Under the pieces are notes generated by a model. The model worked only from the letters and a program-made list of their open reading frames with translations, was not told the origin of the DNA and did no database searches. A program made the translations under genes and the position numbers. Of a stretch of DNA of 64,000 bases, positions 61,154 to 64,000 are shown piece by piece. The DNA comes from Rhynchopus sp. YZ270_cl-10 (Eukaryota > Euglenozoa > Diplonemea > Diplonemida > Diplonemidae). Each line of letters starts with the position of its first letter. Within the stretch, counting starts at the first letter, position 1. Where the stretch lies: NCBI GenBank assembly GCA_964035575.1, contig OZ037869.1, positions 1,469,283 through 1,533,282 of the forward strand, read 5' to 3'.

Positions 61154-64000
61154 ATGAAAAGGCAACGTAGTGAGAGCGGGTCTGCGGATGGGCGTGCTGA
61201 CAAAAAGCCTAAGACAACAAAAGAAGCAACACAGGAGGCAGAAGAAGATGATACAGAAGCTTTTCAAAAACAGACTGGAGAGGATGATGAAGAAAAGGAA
61301 AAAACAGAAGATGAGCGCAATGAACCTACAACAGTAGAATGCAGTACAAAACGGAAGAGGGGAGATGATGAACCAAGAAGTGCGCAGGAGCAGAAACCTT
61401 TCATTTGTGAAAACTGTGGTGCCAGCTTTGCAGTAGATAAACAGCTCAAAGCACACAAAAAAGGCTCAAAAAAATGCAAAAAAACGTGTCCAAAGTGCAG
61501 AATTACGTTTTCTAATTTCCTTGAGAGGCACAATCATCAGAAGGGCTGCACAGGTGGGTTTCAGGAAGCACCTTCTACTCCTTCTCCTCAGGAAGCACCT
61601 CCTACTCCTGATGTGCCACCCCCCAAGAAGCAAAAACTGGATAAGACTTCAGACGGCCGTTTCAAATGTCCTAATTGCGATGCTACATACAAACGTATTC
61701 ACAAATTGACGGAGCATCTGAAAAAATGTCAACCTGCCTGTACTCTTTGTAGGCGCAGTTTTTCATCACCTCTGCAGGCACAGAAGGAAAATCATGCGTG
61801 CTTAGGAAAACTTTGCTGTGAGCACTGTGGGGAAGAATTCACCGAGGTTAAAAACATGAAATCACATGCAGCAACCTGCGAAAAAACATGTCCGTACTGC
61901 TATGCACAGTTTGCAGAGGTAAATATTCTACTGAAACACATCACACAATACTGCCTGAGGTTCAAAACTCTCAATTGCAAAATGGACTATCTTTCATACA
62001 TTTTGCTTGGACAGGATGAGAGAGAGTTACAAAAGGAGAATGTGAGTGCTATAATGCAGGGCAAACCCGCAAACCCGCAAACCCGCTATAATGCAGGGCA
62101 AAGCAACAACAGCAGCAGCAGCAGCAGCAGCCACTTCAACAGAATGAGGAGGACCGCTTTTCAATCGCTGTGGCAACATCAGGGATAGCAGCTACACTAC
62201 TACCAGGAGGCAGAACTGCACACAGCCGATTTAAGATCCCAATAGATCTTGAACCAAACTCAAAGCGGATGTGCGGGCTTGATGATGACCATGTCGAACT
62301 CCTAAGGCGCACTGACCTCATTGTCTGGGATGAGGTGGTAATGGCACAAAAGGCAAGCATAGAGGTAGTAGACAGAACGCTTCAGAGGTTGAGGGGATGT
62401 TCACAACCATTTGGAGGAGTGACAGTGCTTCTTGGAGGAGACTTCAGGCAAATCCTTCCTGTTCCAGGGGCAAACAAAGGGAGCTTTGAAAGCATCTCGA
62501 TTTCGCTCCACAACTCATACCTCTGGAACCAACTCACAAAAATGTCCCTGACGCAGGTCATGAGGGTGAAGGACGACGACGCTTTCCGTGAGTACCTCAT
62601 GAAGGTTGGTGATGGGTCTGTGAATGAGGCTGGGGATGTGGAGGGTGCTGAGGACACAGAAGCAGTTATGCAGGTGCCACATGCTATCATTTTTGAAAAA
62701 AAGAACAAAAAGGTGACTGAGGATACTTTGATTGACTTTACATTTCCTGACATCAAGAATGGAATGTATGAGAACTGTGCTTTGCTGTGCCCTACAAACG
62801 CACGCCAGGTCTACATGAACGAAAAAATTCTCAGCAGCTTCCCAGGAGAGACAATTACCCGTATGTCAGAGGATACCTGCAAGGACCCAGGAGCAAATGA
62901 ATTCTTCACCACTGAAGCACTCAATGCAATGAACCATGCACGTCTTCCTCCACACATCCTGAACCTGAAGGTCAACTGTATTGTAATGCTTCTAAAGAAC
63001 CTCGACCCCGCAGGTGGACTGTGCAATGGAACGCGTCTTGTTGTGAAGGAGGTGAAGAAGAACATCCTTGTCTGCACCCACCTGGCGGAAGAATGCGAGT
63101 GGCGGAACAAAAACGGGAAAAAGCCAGAAACTGTTGCCATACCTCGCCTGCCCTGCGATGGTGATGCGAAGGATCTCACCATCGACTTTGTACGTCAGCA
63201 GTTTCCAGTGCGGCTGTCTTTTGCCATGACGATTAATAAGTCTCAGGGACAAACTCTCAGGAGGGTGGGTCTTGATGTGTCACAGTCGCCCTGCTTCTCT
63301 CATGGCCATCTGTACGTTGCAATGTCAAGGGTGTGCAGCAGGAATGACATCAAGATTTGTCTTCCACCTCAAGGTGATACAAATTTGTATAACTGTGTCC
63401 ACCAGGAGGTCATCTCTGCCATTGAGGAGTCAGTTGGGGGAATAAAGATGAAGGTCAGTAAGGAAAGGAGGAATCAGCTGAAGCGGGACCTGAGGCTTAC
63501 AGAGGCTGTATATGCAAAGGCCATGCATGAACGTGCAGCAAACCCTTCAGAAAACCCTGCAGTGGTGTGTTCCCCTGATGCTGATGGAAGCCCCATTGAT
63601 GATAAAGAACACGAAATCAACAACCCGGCATGTGGAAGGTCTCTTGTAGTAACTCCCTGGACAAAGGATGAAGAAGAACAACCGATGGATTTCTATCCTT
63701 TTACATTTCCAGAGGGGGGATGGTATGTTAGCATTACATTATGGTTACAGTAATTATTGTACATTTTTAATTAAATAATACACTACAATTTATACAGGGA
63801 ATATATCCACAACAACGTTCCAGAAGCTTCTCATCCACAAAAAAATGTAACAACTACAGTTTCTGAAAAAAATAGGTATGTTTTTTTCGTGGTCAACAAC
63901 TTTAAAACCATTACCAATATTTTACAGGAACAATGAGAATAATATTCAACATGTTCTGAGCAGGTTCAACCTCGGACAAATTGACGTTACTGGTGATGGA
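61154..64000 (+). CDS. C2H2-finger and Pif1-like (Helitron-type) helicase, truncated fold, cut by window edge
   Basis: Predicted exons are 61154-62041, 62113-63722, 63798-63875 and 63928 to beyond the edge; all phases agree. Residues about 84-290 hold several C2H2 fingers (CENCGASF, CPKCRITF, CPNCDATY, CTLCRRSF, CEHCGEEF, CPYCYAQF). After a short Gln run the sequence enters a Pif1/Helitron helicase at FSIAVATSGIAATLLPGG. Visible motifs are Walker B-type WDEV (about 62325), GGDFRQILPV (about 62433), CPTNARQVYMNEKI, and the C-terminal INKSQGQTLRRVGLDVS and GHLYVAMSRV. The Walker A loop that should precede AVATSGIA is absent, so ATPase activity is unlikely as annotated. Intron 1 (62042-62112) has a GTGAGT donor, unlike the GTATG of all other genes, and carries an 8-bp-repeat insertion. 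The last visible residues, IDVTGDG, are where an OTU domain would begin (GDGNC). An alternative is two separate genes. Confidence 0.65.
62048..62102. repeat. Micro-insertion of AAACCCGC units flanked by an 18-bp direct duplication
   Basis: GCTATAATGCAGGGCAAA occurs at 62048-62065 and again at 62085-62102. Between them, together with the last AAA, lie about 2.5-3 units of CCCGCAAA. The whole structure sits inside the predicted intron 1 of the helicase gene. Confidence 0.85.

Noticed and set aside
62170..63753. Helicase as a separate gene starting at 62170
   Set aside because: That start is a GTG inside the conserved AVATSGIA segment. The frame is open upstream to 62092, and a phase-matched GTGAGT...CAG intron links it to the zinc-finger exon. 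Two genes remain possible but not with this start.

Overview
The window comes from the nuclear genome of a unicellular eukaryote that I cannot place to genus. The genes carry short spliceosomal introns with a nearly invariant GTATG donor and a CACAG-like acceptor. They are GC-rich genes set in AT-rich, homopolymer-rich spacers, and include a Rab2 GTPase, a roadblock dynein light chain, profilins, a four-domain cation channel and an RLE-type non-LTR retrotransposon. No bacterial features (operons, ribosome binding sites) were seen.

Left part, 1-40.7 kb: host genes, all on the + strand. In order: the 3' end of a PPME1-type protein phosphatase methylesterase; a protein with a tentative BAH-like domain; a roadblock/LC7 dynein light chain (3 exons); four near-identical tandem profilin genes (2 exons each); a DTWD1-type tRNA uridine aminocarboxypropyltransferase; a DDX18/Has1-type DEAD-box helicase (3 exons); a 2407-residue four-domain voltage-gated cation channel (8 exons) with a predicted D-E-E-E selectivity ring; an unrecognised 228-residue protein; Rab2 (4 exons); a 2762-residue cysteine-rich secreted protein; and a TMEM151-like membrane protein. 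Spacers and introns hold several small dispersed repeats, including a terminal-inverted-repeat family with a 1.07-kb and a 134-bp member.

Right part, 41.2-59.9 kb: a repeat and retroelement domain on the - strand. A 61-copy 13-bp minisatellite abuts a (AAACCCGC)n array. On the - strand this array reads (TTTGCGGG)n, a telomere-like G-rich unit not in the set of telomere repeats I know. The poly(A) end of a full-length RLE-type non-LTR retrotransposon joins this array directly. Its single ORF combines an OTU-like cysteine protease domain, C2H2/CxxC fingers, reverse transcriptase, a restriction-like endonuclease, a second OTU-like domain and a zinc module. Head-to-tail behind it is a 5'-truncated relative with two OTU-zinc modules, whose broken 5' end joins a second (TTTGCGGG)n array. 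An 817-bp piece of that relative, with its array junction, is duplicated at 57.7-59.8 kb next to a 172-copy array.

Far right, 60-64 kb: AT-richer, probably mobile-element-derived genes. One is a small C2H2 protein. The other is a C2H2-finger/Pif1-like (Helitron-type) helicase lacking its Walker A segment, which runs off the window at what looks like the start of another OTU domain. An intron of the helicase gene contains a tiny three-unit AAACCCGC insertion flanked by an 18-bp direct duplication, as expected if such repeats are added at broken DNA ends.

The most interesting system is the OTU-bearing RLE retroelement family associated with telomere-like TTTGCGGG arrays. That the unit is telomeric, and that the element targets it, are inferences to be tested.
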